From: Verrucomicrobiales bacterium | Lineage (GTDB): Bacteria > Verrucomicrobiota > Verrucomicrobiia > Limisphaerales > UBA9464 | Assembly (NCBI GenBank): GCA_027483345.1 | Contig: JAIXUV010000335.1 | Location: 1-50,477 of the forward strand | Direction of reading: 5' to 3' | DNA: 50,477 nt | Shown here: piece by piece, positions 1-7,279 of the stretch | Layout of the letters: every line of letters starts with the position of its first letter | Position numbering within the stretch: position 1 is the first letter of the stretch | The notes under the pieces: generated by a model | What the model saw: only the letters and a program-made list of their open reading frames with translations | Told to the model about the DNA's origin: nothing | The model's database searches: none | Program-made: the position numbers and the translations under genes

Positions 1-101
1 GAGAAGGAGCCCTCGAGAAGACGTGTCCCCTGCCTGACTGGACCGAAGAGCGCGAACCGGAGGCTGGTGGAGCCGGCATTGAGGACCAGGATGGGGTTCA
101 T
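1..101 (-). CDS. ackA: acetate kinase, N-terminal fragment (runs off the left edge)
   Basis: Reading the minus strand from the ATG at 101 gives MNPILVLNAGSTSLRFALFG and then VRQGTRLLEGSF, 33 codons before the window ends. The NAGSTSLRF block matches the conserved N-terminal phosphate-binding motif of acetate kinases (NxGSSSxKF). The family interconverts acetyl phosphate plus ADP with acetate plus ATP in the cytoplasm. A GGAG seven bases upstream of the ATG supports this start. The gene lies 40 bp downstream of the DUF2934-like gene on the same strand, so it may be the last member of the stress operon above it. Only the N-terminus is visible, so catalytic residues further in cannot be checked. 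Confidence 0.82.
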   Translation of the reverse strand, partial: MNPILVLNAGSTSLRFALFGPVRQGTRLLEGSF

Positions 102-141
102 CGGCGAACTCCGTCGACTCCCCACCCCGGGCCGGGGCCGG

Positions 142-606
142 TCACGACTTCCGGTCGTCGGACGGTTCCCCGTCCAGTTCCTCCTGGGCCCGGTCCTGGA
201 GGTCCCGTTCCGCGGCCGCCATGCCCTCCATCACGAGCATTTCCTGGTCGCTGCGTTCACGGTCGTCGAGCGCGGCGTCGGCCACCTCGTCATCGCGGGA
301 TTCGTCCATTTCCCGAAGGGCGCTTCCGAGGACGTACTCGTTCCTGTCGGCAGCGGATCCCTGCACGGTCCCGGGGACGTTCTCCGGGGAAAGCTGTCGC
401 CTGGCCTCGTCCCAATCCGACTTGCTGGCCTCGTGGGCCGGGCATCCCCGGACGGCGGCCAGCTGGGAAGCCCGGTCGCGGACCATGGCGCGGGTCACGG
501 GTCCGACGGAGGCCGGATTCAAGGCGGGGAATCCATGGGGCCTGGAAGACTTCGGCTTAGGAGAGGTCGGCTCCTCGCTGGGTGGACCGCCGGCGGGAAG
601 AGTCAT
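142..606 (-). CDS. DUF2934-like small acidic protein
   Basis: This is a 154-residue soluble protein with no signal peptide or membrane segment. Residues around 40-70 (RDRASQLAAVRGCPAHEASK, then SDWDEARRQL) resemble the short DUF2934 helix motif, in which an RAYELW-type helix is followed by a DW..AE.EL element. The function of that family is unknown. The rest is low-complexity and acidic, rich in E, D and R, and probably disordered. The ATG overlaps the Dps stop codon as ATGA, which indicates translational coupling and fixes the start at 606 instead of an upstream ATG lying inside dps. The operon position suggests a stress-related role, but that is inference. Confidence 0.7.
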   Translation of the reverse strand: MTLPAGGPPSEEPTSPKPKSSRPHGFPALNPASVGPVTRAMVRDRASQLAAVRGCPAHEASKSDWDEARRQLSPENVPGTVQGSAADRNEYVLGSALREMDESRDDEVADAALDDRERSDQEMLVMEGMAAAERDLQDRAQEELDGEPSDDRKS

Positions 607-1142
607 TGCTGGGGACCCTGGAAGTGGGCTTCGACCATCCAGAGCCATTTGTCCGTGCCCCGGGAGATCTCAGTGAAGACGTCGGCGGTGTCCACGTCGC
701 CGAGCTCGTCCGCCTGATCGATCGAGGTGCGGACCTCGCTGCCGAAGGTGGAGAGGGCGCGGGCCACGGTCTCGAGATGGGCCTGTTCGGTGTGCAGGCC
801 GAGGGGGTACTCGGCGAGGCGGGTCCTCGAAGCCGCCAGCCGCACCGTGCCTTCCGCCGTGCCGCCGAGCTGCACCAGGCGTTCCGCGAGCAGGTCGGCG
901 TAGGCCCTCACGTCCTCCTCGATCCGGTCGAACAGGCCGTGCAGCGCGATGAAGGTCGGTCCCTTCACGTTCCAGTGCGCCTGCTTCATCTGCAGCTGGA
1001 GGTCGATCGCGTCCGCGAGGCGCAGGTTCAGGAGCGGGATCAGCTCCCTCCGGCGCGTCAGGGAGATGTCGATCGCGGTCTGGTAGACGATGCCGCGATC
1101 CCGGATGTCGGTGACGGGCGGGTTCTGCTTCTTTGGTTTCAT
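603..1142 (-). CDS. dps: Dps-family ferritin-like DNA-protection protein
   Basis: The 179-residue product has the Dps signature: QAHWNVKGPTFIALHGLFDR followed by DLLAERLVQLGG. These supply the His, His, Asp and Asp/Glu ligands of the intersubunit ferroxidase centre. Dps dodecamers oxidise and store iron using peroxide, and they protect DNA in stationary phase and under oxidative stress. The protein is cytosolic. The basic N-terminus (MKPKKQ) could serve in DNA binding, as Lys-rich tails do in some Dps proteins. The ATG at 1142 overlaps the stop of the YqjK-like gene as ATGA. The frame stays open further upstream, but that stretch is a shadow of the yqj genes, so the start at 1142 is preferred. 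Confidence 0.93.
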   Translation of the reverse strand: MKPKKQNPPVTDIRDRGIVYQTAIDISLTRRRELIPLLNLRLADAIDLQLQMKQAHWNVKGPTFIALHGLFDRIEEDVRAYADLLAERLVQLGGTAEGTVRLAASRTRLAEYPLGLHTEQAHLETVARALSTFGSEVRTSIDQADELGDVDTADVFTEISRGTDKWLWMVEAHFQGPQQ

Positions 1143-1477
1143 GGGGATCGATCCGAGGTGTCGGCCCCTGGGCGGCGGGAATCCGCGGACGGCGCGGGCC
1201 GGAACGCCTGCCAGAGGTCCGCGGCCAGTCCGGCCCCCTTGAGGAGCCGGCGCAGCCAGGGGTGTGCGGAGCCGCGGCCGTCGGCGTCCGGAAGGATCGC
1301 CGTCGTGGCGCCGGTGAGGAGCACCACGGCGGAGGAGACCATCGAGCCGAGGCTGCCGGCGCGGGCCGAGGCCGAACGGAGGCCGCGGCGGAGGTCCCCC
1401 AGGTCGCGGGCCAGCAGCTCGCGGTTCCGTTCGCTCTCCTGGATCAGGACCCGTTTCCGGTCGGATAGGGGAGTCAC
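1139..1477 (-). CDS. YqjK-like small membrane protein
   Basis: The 112-residue protein has an N-terminal charged helix (residues 5-40, rich in R, E and L), a hydrophobic stretch near 44-66 (MVSSAVVLLTGATTAIL) and a hydrophilic tail. I assign it as YqjK-like from size, layout and position directly after yqjD and yqjE, as in the enterobacterial yqjCDEK cluster. Sequence similarity alone would not settle it. The start is GTG, overlapping the YqjE stop as GTGA, and its own stop overlaps the dps ATG. The product is probably in the inner membrane; its function is not known even in model bacteria. Confidence 0.65.
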   Translation of the reverse strand: MTPLSDRKRVLIQESERNRELLARDLGDLRRGLRSASARAGSLGSMVSSAVVLLTGATTAILPDADGRGSAHPWLRRLLKGAGLAADLWQAFRPAPSADSRRPGADTSDRSP

Positions 1478-1863
1478 GGCAGGCTCCGTTCCATGCGGGC
1501 CCGGTCCCTGCGGAGCTGTTCGAGAGAGTCGGGAAAGGTCTGCCAGTCCCGGAGGCAGCGGGACAGCCGCCGGCCGAGGGCGACCGCGGCGGCGCCATAG
1601 CCGATCGTGACCGCGGCCAGTGCGACGACCGGGGAATGGTTCCAGAGGAGGAGCACCAGCCCGGCGGTGAAGGTCATGCCCGCGAGCATGCCCAGGACGG
1701 CCACACCCAGGGCGAGGTGGATGGAGCGCAGGAGGTGCTCCCGCTCCTCCTGGACCTCCGCGCTGAGGAGGTCCAGCCGGTTGGCTCCGATCGCCAGGAG
1801 CTGGCGGAGGCTCCTGTCGAAGAGGTTCGCCAGCTGACGGAACCCTGGGGTGGACTCGTCCAT
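1474..1863 (-). CDS. yqjE: YqjE-like (phage-holin-superfamily) membrane protein
   Basis: The 129-residue protein has an amphipathic N-terminal helix with LSAEVQEEREHLLRSIHLAL, then two transmembrane helices around residues 48-72 and 76-95, and an Arg-rich tail. This is the layout of YqjE (DUF1469, holin-superfamily fold), a small inner-membrane protein of unknown function usually next to yqjD. The ATG at 1863 lies 7 bp after the yqjD stop. The longer upstream reading is Pro/Arg/Ser-rich and a shadow of yqjD. The stop overlaps the GTG of the next gene. Confidence 0.8.
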   Translation of the reverse strand: MDESTPGFRQLANLFDRSLRQLLAIGANRLDLLSAEVQEEREHLLRSIHLALGVAVLGMLAGMTFTAGLVLLLWNHSPVVALAAVTIGYGAAAVALGRRLSRCLRDWQTFPDSLEQLRRDRARMERSLP

Positions 1864-1870
1864 GGTGGGT

Positions 1871-2176
1871 TCAGTCGCGGTTGCAGCGGCAGCGGACGGC
1901 GAGCAGGTAACCGGCGATCGCCCCGAGGCCGACTCCGACCGCGATGGCCGGGTAGGGATTCTGGTGGACGAGCAGGTCGGTGGCGCGGGCGCCCTCGATC
2001 GCCTTGTCGCGGGCCTTCCCGCAGAGTTCGCGACCCTGGTCCAGGGCCTTGGCCAGCCGGGCGCGGGCCTCGGCGACGCGTTCGCCCGCGACGTCGGAGG
2101 TGGCCGCGAGCAGTGCACGGGCGTCGTCGGCAAGTTGGCCGACGTCGTGACCGACGGTTTCGATTTGTTTGTCCAT
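1871..2176 (-). CDS. yqjD: YqjD-family (DUF883) membrane-anchored protein
   Basis: The 101-residue protein has a long amphipathic helix (residues 10-65, A/E/R/K-rich) and a C-terminal glycine-zipper membrane anchor, NPYPAIAVGVGLGAIAGYLL. This matches DUF883/YqjD, where the tail anchors the protein in the inner membrane and the N-terminal part binds ribosomes in stationary phase in E. coli. The tail ends in CRCNRD, an unusual pair of cysteines. The gene lies 15 bp after the CBM48-like gene and 7 bp before yqjE, so it is probably cotranscribed with both. No clear Shine-Dalgarno site precedes the ATG. Confidence 0.87.
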   Translation of the reverse strand: MDKQIETVGHDVGQLADDARALLAATSDVAGERVAEARARLAKALDQGRELCGKARDKAIEGARATDLLVHQNPYPAIAVGVGLGAIAGYLLAVRCRCNRD

Positions 2177-2191
2177 AAGTTGTTCTTGGGG

Positions 2192-2557
2192 TCAGTGCGA
2201 TGTGGATTCGAAGGGAAGGTGTTCCGCGGCGTTCAGGTGGGCCGCCGTCTGGGACGCGGCCACCTTCAACACCGAATTCCGGCTGCCGTAGGGATTGGGA
2301 ACGGAGTCGCGGGCCGAGGGGTCCGACATCCATTCCCCGTCGACGACCATCCGGTACTCGTAGAGTCCCGCCGGCAGGGCGCTCTCGAGGGACCAGCGGC
2401 CGTCCCCGGACGGGAAGAGCACCGTCGAGTCCGGGTTCCAGCGGTTGAAACAGCCCGCGATGCAGACCGCCTTGGCGGTCGGATGGTCGAGCTCGAAGCG
2501 AACCGGGTAGAGGTGCGCTCCGGCGGATCCTGGAGTCTTTTTTCGGAGGGGCTTCAT
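2192..2557 (-). CDS. CBM48 / AMPK-beta-like glycogen-binding domain protein
   Basis: The 121-residue protein is essentially one early-set (E-set) domain. Residues 15-45 carry HLYPVRFELDHPTAKAVCIA and GCFNRWNPDS, residues 60-82 carry GLYEYRMVVDGEWMSDP, and residues 88-99 carry NPYGSRNSVLKV. This W..N pattern is that of CBM48/isoamylase-N domains, which bind alpha-glucans such as glycogen. No catalytic domain is attached, so it is likely a glycogen- or partner-binding adaptor in the cytoplasm. The start at 2557 is chosen because the sequence upstream of it is low-complexity. It is the probable first gene of the stress operon. Confidence 0.8.
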   Translation of the reverse strand: MKPLRKKTPGSAGAHLYPVRFELDHPTAKAVCIAGCFNRWNPDSTVLFPSGDGRWSLESALPAGLYEYRMVVDGEWMSDPSARDSVPNPYGSRNSVLKVAASQTAAHLNAAEHLPFESTSH

Positions 2558-2648
2558 GGCGTTGGAGGGGCTGATGGGAGGGATTGGGTCACCGCCGGAG
2601 GGAGGTGCCGGACCGATGGGATGACGGTATGTGTTCCTGGACTCCCCT

Positions 2649-2668
2649 CCATGGGGTGTTTCCCGCAC
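2649..2668. promoter_or_regulatory. partial copy of the island palindrome
   Basis: CCATGGGGTG here is identical to the left arm of the perfect palindrome at 9900-9923, and the right side (CCGCAC) keeps only part of CCCCAT. It lies about 95 bp upstream of the CBM48-like start, a plausible place for an operator. As a half-site it could be chance. Confidence 0.3.
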
Positions 2669-2812
2669 GGCGGTCCCGGGAAGGCCTGTTTCCGCTCCTC
2701 CGCTGGTCGCGGAGTTCGGCACCTTCGGTGGCTTACGCGGGGATCGCGGGCGCAATGCGGAGAAGGCCTTCATGAACCCTTGGGGTGGAGAGTCCGGACC
2801 GAAGCCACCCGG

Positions 2813-2848
2813 AAAAGGAAGCGGCCGGAGACGGTTCGTCTCCGGCCG
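2813..2848 (-). terminator. intrinsic terminator of the DUF11-repeat gene
   Basis: Positions 2822-2832 and 2838-2848 form a perfect 11-bp stem (CGGCCGGAGAC on the plus strand) with a 5-base loop. On the minus strand it is followed by TTCCTTTT. It lies 36 bp beyond the stop of the repeat-protein gene. Confidence 0.75.
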
Positions 2849-2883
2849 GCATGGAATGGCCCTTCAGACCGGGGGGCCTGGGA

Positions 2884-5800
2884 TCACGGGGTGAGGATGA
2901 CCCGGTAGAAGCGACGCGGAGTCGGGCCGACGACATCCGACTTCGTCGCGGTTTCACCCGAGGCGATCACGACGCCCGGGATGTCGATCCAGATGGGATC
3001 CTCGAAGGAGGCCTTGCACTGGAGGGTGTAGGTCGTGCCGGGGCTGGAGTCCCAGACGAGGGTGACGACGCCGCCCGCCTGGGTCGCGGAGCGGACATTC
3101 GGCGAGGGCGGCAGGCGGACGGGGCCGGAGCAGTCGACGCGTGCGAGCACCGTGCGGGCGAGGCAGGTGTCCTGGCCCGAGGCCTCGAGGAGGCCGCCGG
3201 CGGTGTTGGTGCCCGTCGCCGGGGGATGGTTCCCGGAGAACCGGGCGGTCTCGCCGGGGGCGAGTTCGACGGGGCCGAAGACGGCGACGCGCACGTTGCC
3301 GTCACGGATCCCGTGGACCATGACGTTGGTCAGGTTGACGTCCCCGTTGTTCGTGATGAGTCCCGAGAAGGCGGAGGGGTCGCCGAAGAGCGATCCGGTT
3401 CCGCAGGCCTGGGAGATGGAGATGGCCGGGTAGGTCGCCATCGGGCAGACGCTGGTCGAGCGCGCGCTGACCGAGGTGCCGGCGCAGCGGTCCCGTCCGG
3501 TCGCGGTCACGGTCTCCGTGATCTCGCAGCAGTCGAGGGGGGCGGTGAAGCTCCCGGTGAACGTTGCCGAGGCCCCCGGGGCGAGCGTGATCGGCCCGAG
3601 CACCGGGGTGCCGTTGGTCGGTTGGCTGTTGTGGACGAAGACATTCGTCAGGGTGACGTCGCCGATGTTCCACACCGTTCCCGTGAAGGTGTGGATCCCG
3701 CCACGGGGCGTCGGAAGCGACGGACAACCGAGGGCCACCAGGATCGCGGGCGAGGTGGCGGGCGCGAGGCAGGTCGTGGTCACGCTGCCGGTGACGGCGG
3801 TGCCGCAGGTGCTGGTCCCGCGGGCGGTCAGGGTGTCCGTCCCGCAGTAGTCGGGGTCGTTCACATAGGAGCCCGTGAACGCGGCGGATTCGCCGGGGGC
3901 GAGCGAGGTCGGTCCGAACACCGGGTTCCCGCCCGGGGAGCGGTCATTGAAGACCACGACGCCGACGAGCGTGATGTCGCCGGAATTGCGCACGGTGCCG
4001 GTGTAGCGGAACTGCGCGCCCGCCGGGACCGCCGTCGTGGGGCAGGTCTTGGTCACCTCGACCGCCGGCGTGGAACCGACGACGCAGGTGGTGGTGGAGG
4101 TGTCGGAGGTCGGGAGGCCGGAGCAGGCGTCGATTCCCGACGCGGTGGCCGTGCTGGAGACCGTGCAGCAGTCGAGGGGCACCCGGAACGAGCCCGAGTA
4201 GGACGCCGAGGCGCCCGGTGCCAGCGAGGCCAGGGTGAGGACGGGCGTCGGGCCGACGCCGCTGTTGCGGACGACGACGTTGGACAGGGTGGTGTCACCG
4301 GAGTTCCGCACGGTTCCCGTGAAGAGCAGGAGCCCACCGGGCACCGGGGCCAGCGTGGGACAGGCCTGGACGACGGTCAGGCCGGGCGTGGTCGCGACGG
4401 CGCAGGTGGTGGTCGTCGCGTGGGTGACCTCGTTGCCGCAGGCGCTTGCGGCGGTCGCGGTCGAGGTGGCGGTCACCGTGCAGTTCGTCGGCGACGTCGT
4501 CCGGACGCTGAAGGTGGCGACGGCTCCCGGCGCGAGCGTGGCGGCCGAGAACACGGGGCTGGAACCCGCGAGGCTGTTGCGCACGGTCACGTTGGTGAGG
4601 GTGACGTCGCCGGAGTTGCGGACGGTGCCGGCGAACACGAAGGACGATCCCGGGATGGGCGGCTGGGCCGGGCAGGCCTGGGTCACCTCGATGGACGGAT
4701 GGGTGACCAGTTCGCAGCGGACGCTGGCCGAGCCCGTGACCGGGGCCCCGAGGCAGGCGTCGGTGCCGCTGGCGACGACCGTGGTCGCCACCGAGCAGGC
4801 GTCGACCGGGGCGTTGAAGCCGGCGAGGAAGGTCATCACGCCGCCCGGCGCGAGCGTGGCGGCGCGGGCGAGGACGTTGGTTCCGTTCTGGGTGTGGACC
4901 ACGGTGACGTCGACCAGGGTGATGTCGCCCGAATTGCGGACGGAACCCCGGAAGACGATCGGACCGCCAGCCGTGGCGTTGGTGACGGGGCATTCCACGA
5001 CGACGACCAGGGCGGGAGCGGTGGCGACGGGGCAGGTGAGGACCGCGCGGTGCGTGGCCGTGGCGAGGTTGCAGGCGTCGCGTCCGCCGGCCTCGAGGGT
5101 GGTCGAGGTGGTGCAGACGTTGGTGCCGACCGTGTAGGTTCCGGTGAAGTCCGCGCCTTCGCCCGGGGCCAGGGATGCGATCGTGAACACGGGGGTGTTT
5201 GCGGCCGGGCGGTCGGCGGTGACCGTGACGTTGGTCAGGGTGACATCACCCGAGTTCAGCACCCGTCCGGAGTAGCGGAGGAGTCCGCCGGGAAGGACCG
5301 GGCCGGTCGGGCAGGCGGCGCTCACGACGAGCGCCGGCGTGGTCAGAAGGTCGCATGTCGCGGTCGCCGAGTGGGTGGCGATCGCGCCACAGGGGCTCAC
5401 GCCCGTGGCGGTCAGGGTGTCGGAGACCGAGCAGTTGGTCGGGGCGAGGTAGCTTCCCGAGAAGGGGACCGTCTGACCCGGGGCCAGCGAGGCGATGGTG
5501 AAGACGGGCGTCGCGGGTCCGGGCCTGGAGTTGAGCACCACCACGTTGGTGAGCGTGACGTCACCGGTGTTGGCGACGGTGCCGGTGAAGGTGAGCAGCC
5601 GGCCGGGGGCGACGGGGCTGGTGGGACAGGACTTCGTCACCAGGATGCCCGGGGTGAGGGTGTTCTCGCAGACCAGCGTGGCGGAGCTGGTGACCGTCCT
5701 CGGCGCGGTCGTGAACTGGTCGACCGCCATGACGGTCAGGACGGCGGAGTTGGGGCCGCAGGGGTTGGACGGGATCCAGCCTCCCGAGAAGGTCGCGACC

Positions 5801-6624
5801 TGGCCGATGGCGAGGTTGGTGATGAAGGTGACGTGTTGGCCTCCGCCGTTCACGAAGTTGGTGACGGAGACGCCGACCAGGGCCGTGTTGCCGCAGTTGG
5901 TGATGCTGCCGGTGAAGCGGATCAGCCCGCCCTCGCCCACGCCGCCGAAGCAGAGTGCGGAGAGCGCGACGCAGGGCAGGTTGACCTCGGTGTTGACCCC
6001 CTGGTCCCCGCCGCCCCGGCTGTTGGTGTCGTTCTGGTGGATGTTGCCGTCGTCGAAGGCCGTGGTCCTGACGGTCCCGTCCGAACGCAGGTCCTGCGCG
6101 CGGACCACGTAGGAGACCACGTTGGTGTAGTAGTCGAATTCACCGTTGCTGAGCGAGGTGCGGCGCAGCGTGATGAGGTTGGTAACCCCGTCCGGGGTGA
6201 CGATGCCCGCCACGATCTCCGAGGCGTCGCAGACGATCCTTCCCGTGCCGGCGAGTCCGTTGAAGACGGTGACGCTGTAGGTGAGGGTGTCCCCGATGTG
6301 GACGTCGGCGCTGCTGGTGAAGAGGTTGATCCCGAGTCCGCTGCCGGTGCAGCCCGGCGGACGGATCTGGGCGTCGAGGCGGGTCGGCCCGATGGCCAGG
6401 AGCCACAGCATCGGGAAGAGGCCGAGCCAATGGGCCGAGGCCTTGGAGGACAGCTTCAGGACCCGGCCGAGGACCGCCTCGCCTGCGCGTTGGAACCGGC
6501 TTCGCCCGGATCGTCCGGAGGGACATCGCGGGCCGGTGGAGAAGATGCGTTGGGGTGTGGGTGGCGATGGGATGAACACCCGGACACGGTGCCCGTGAAG
6601 GATCCGCGTCCGCCATGGGGTCAA
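2884..6624 (-). CDS. large secreted protein with nine DUF11-like repeats
   Basis: The 1,246-residue protein has a hydrophobic signal segment near residues 66-87 (WLGLFPMLWLLAIGPTRLDA), an N-terminal domain, and nine tandem units of roughly 100 residues. The units are marked by variants of FTGTVRNSGDVTLTNV and by ..LAPGxxxxFxGS. This is the DUF11/TIGR01451 repeat pattern of bacterial surface proteins, probably immunoglobulin-like. Most units begin with a CP.xP motif and end in a Cys, so disulfides are plausible. The last ~80 residues (VTLVWDSSPGTTYTLQCKAS and RFYRVILTP) are a C-terminal module common in Verrucomicrobia secreted proteins. The start is uncertain: about 60 residues precede the signal segment, and operator-like sequences lie inside or over them, so translation may begin further downstream. 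It sits 51 bp after the receiver gene. Function is unknown; an adhesive or cell-surface role is inferred. Confidence 0.8.
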   Translation of the reverse strand: MTPWRTRILHGHRVRVFIPSPPTPQRIFSTGPRCPSGRSGRSRFQRAGEAVLGRVLKLSSKASAHWLGLFPMLWLLAIGPTRLDAQIRPPGCTGSGLGINLFTSSADVHIGDTLTYSVTVFNGLAGTGRIVCDASEIVAGIVTPDGVTNLITLRRTSLSNGEFDYYTNVVSYVVRAQDLRSDGTVRTTAFDDGNIHQNDTNSRGGGDQGVNTEVNLPCVALSALCFGGVGEGGLIRFTGSITNCGNTALVGVSVTNFVNGGGQHVTFITNLAIGQVATFSGGWIPSNPCGPNSAVLTVMAVDQFTTAPRTVTSSATLVCENTLTPGILVTKSCPTSPVAPGRLLTFTGTVANTGDVTLTNVVVLNSRPGPATPVFTIASLAPGQTVPFSGSYLAPTNCSVSDTLTATGVSPCGAIATHSATATCDLLTTPALVVSAACPTGPVLPGGLLRYSGRVLNSGDVTLTNVTVTADRPAANTPVFTIASLAPGEGADFTGTYTVGTNVCTTSTTLEAGGRDACNLATATHRAVLTCPVATAPALVVVVECPVTNATAGGPIVFRGSVRNSGDITLVDVTVVHTQNGTNVLARAATLAPGGVMTFLAGFNAPVDACSVATTVVASGTDACLGAPVTGSASVRCELVTHPSIEVTQACPAQPPIPGSSFVFAGTVRNSGDVTLTNVTVRNSLAGSSPVFSAATLAPGAVATFSVRTTSPTNCTVTATSTATAASACGNEVTHATTTTCAVATTPGLTVVQACPTLAPVPGGLLLFTGTVRNSGDTTLSNVVVRNSGVGPTPVLTLASLAPGASASYSGSFRVPLDCCTVSSTATASGIDACSGLPTSDTSTTTCVVGSTPAVEVTKTCPTTAVPAGAQFRYTGTVRNSGDITLVGVVVFNDRSPGGNPVFGPTSLAPGESAAFTGSYVNDPDYCGTDTLTARGTSTCGTAVTGSVTTTCLAPATSPAILVALGCPSLPTPRGGIHTFTGTVWNIGDVTLTNVFVHNSQPTNGTPVLGPITLAPGASATFTGSFTAPLDCCEITETVTATGRDRCAGTSVSARSTSVCPMATYPAISISQACGTGSLFGDPSAFSGLITNNGDVNLTNVMVHGIRDGNVRVAVFGPVELAPGETARFSGNHPPATGTNTAGGLLEASGQDTCLARTVLARVDCSGPVRLPPSPNVRSATQAGGVVTLVWDSSPGTTYTLQCKASFEDPIWIDIPGVVIASGETATKSDVVGPTPRRFYRVILTP
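6567..6584. promoter_or_regulatory. partial copy of the island palindrome
   Basis: ATGGGATGAACACCC matches the perfect site at 9903-9917 at 14 of 15 positions, including the same TGAACA spacer, but the last three bases of the right arm are lost. It lies inside the 5' end of the repeat-protein gene as drawn. If that gene starts further downstream, the site would be in its promoter region. Confidence 0.35.
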
Positions 6625-6635
6625 CTACCCACCGG
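6612..6635. promoter_or_regulatory. partial copy of the island palindrome
   Basis: This stretch overlaps the annotated ATG of the repeat protein. It begins GCCATGGGGT, like the perfect site at 9900, and matches that site at 18 of 24 positions. It may be an operator for the repeat-protein gene. The degenerate right half keeps the confidence low. Confidence 0.35.
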
Positions 6636-6675
6636 ACCGGGGCCCCGGAGGAAACCGGGACGGGGGCGTCGGGTT

Positions 6676-7113
6676 TCAGGTCGGCTGGATGCCGACGGGC
6701 CGCGGCCTCGCTCCAAGCAGCAGGGCGGCCTCGACCGTCTGCATCAGCGCCGGGACCTCGAAGGGTTTCTGGAGGACGAAGTCCGGCCGCAGCCAAGGCC
6801 GGAGCCGGAAGGATTCCTCGGGCACCGAACCCGAGATCATGATCACCGGGATCAGGAGGGCCGCGGCACGGATCTTCGCCATCAGGTCGAGGCCCGAGAG
6901 ACGGGGCATCGCATTGTCCGTCACCAACAGGCGGTAGTTCACCCGGTTCAAGGCCTCCCAGGCTTTTTCCCCGTCGAAGGCCGTGTCCACGGAATGCCCC
7001 ATCCGCAGGAGGATCCGGACGCCCAGTTGCCGGATCTCGGGGTCGTCTTCTGCCAACAGGATCCGGATCGGGCGGTTCTCCCCGGAACAATGGGATGGTG
7101 AAGTCGGGTTCAT
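6676..7113 (-). CDS. stand-alone response-regulator receiver protein
   Basis: The 145-residue protein is a CheY-like receiver with a short N-terminal extension and no output domain. The acidic pair is in LLAEDDPEIRQ (residues 19-29), the phospho-acceptor is Asp66 in VTDNAMPRLSG, the switch Ser is in ISGS (about 94) and the conserved Lys is in LQKPF (about 116). Such proteins act in phosphorelays or by protein contact. The ATG at 7113 is preceded by GGAGGAGAACC, one of the clearest Shine-Dalgarno sites in the window, which decides against the upstream ATG. It lies 166 bp downstream of the LuxR-type regulator, and the gap holds a perfect copy of the palindrome, so it may have its own promoter. 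Confidence 0.88.
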   Translation of the reverse strand: MNPTSPSHCSGENRPIRILLAEDDPEIRQLGVRILLRMGHSVDTAFDGEKAWEALNRVNYRLLVTDNAMPRLSGLDLMAKIRAAALLIPVIMISGSVPEESFRLRPWLRPDFVLQKPFEVPALMQTVEAALLLGARPRPVGIQPT

Positions 7114-7154
7114 GGTTCTCCTCCGATCAGGAGACGGGGACTCCACCGCCTGCG

Positions 7155-7176
7155 GAATGGGGGATTCTCCCCATGC
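7155..7176. promoter_or_regulatory. perfect palindrome ATGGGG-N6-CCCCAT, candidate operator
   Basis: ATGGGG (7157-7162), GATTCT and CCCCAT (7169-7174) repeat the arms and spacing of the site at 9903-9920. The site lies 44 bp upstream of the receiver-gene ATG, in the gap between two signalling genes. That position fits an operator of the receiver promoter. Confidence 0.5.
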
Positions 7177-7279
7177 CTACCGGGCTCCAATCCCACGTCG
7201 AAGGGCCGTTCGGGAGCCTGCCTGTCACGACGGGCCCCCGGACTTGCGGGCGGCCGGTCCCCTTTGTGCGCCCCAGGCC

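Larger units (their letters stand above)
2558..2883. other. intergenic region, 326 bp
   Basis: I see no convincing gene here. It contains the presumed promoter of the minus-strand stress operon on its left side, a partial copy of the island palindrome at 2649-2668, and the terminator of the upstream repeat-protein gene at 2813-2848. Confidence 0.6.

Noticed and set aside
1141-1158. ATGGGGATCGATCCGAGG as another copy of the palindrome near dps
   Set aside because: Only the left arm fits; the right arm is CCGAGG and the site lies within an operon, at the dps start.
2884-6300. Regular repeats as a CRISPR array or satellite
   Set aside because: The periodicity of about 300 bp is that of the protein domain repeats, the DNA units are diverged and there are no short constant repeats with unique spacers.
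2785-7101. Plus-strand open frame of 1,438 codons
   Set aside because: It is antisense to the DUF11-repeat gene and rich in Gly, Asp, Arg and Val with no domain. High G+C produces such long shadows. The minus-strand reading has a signal segment and clear repeats.
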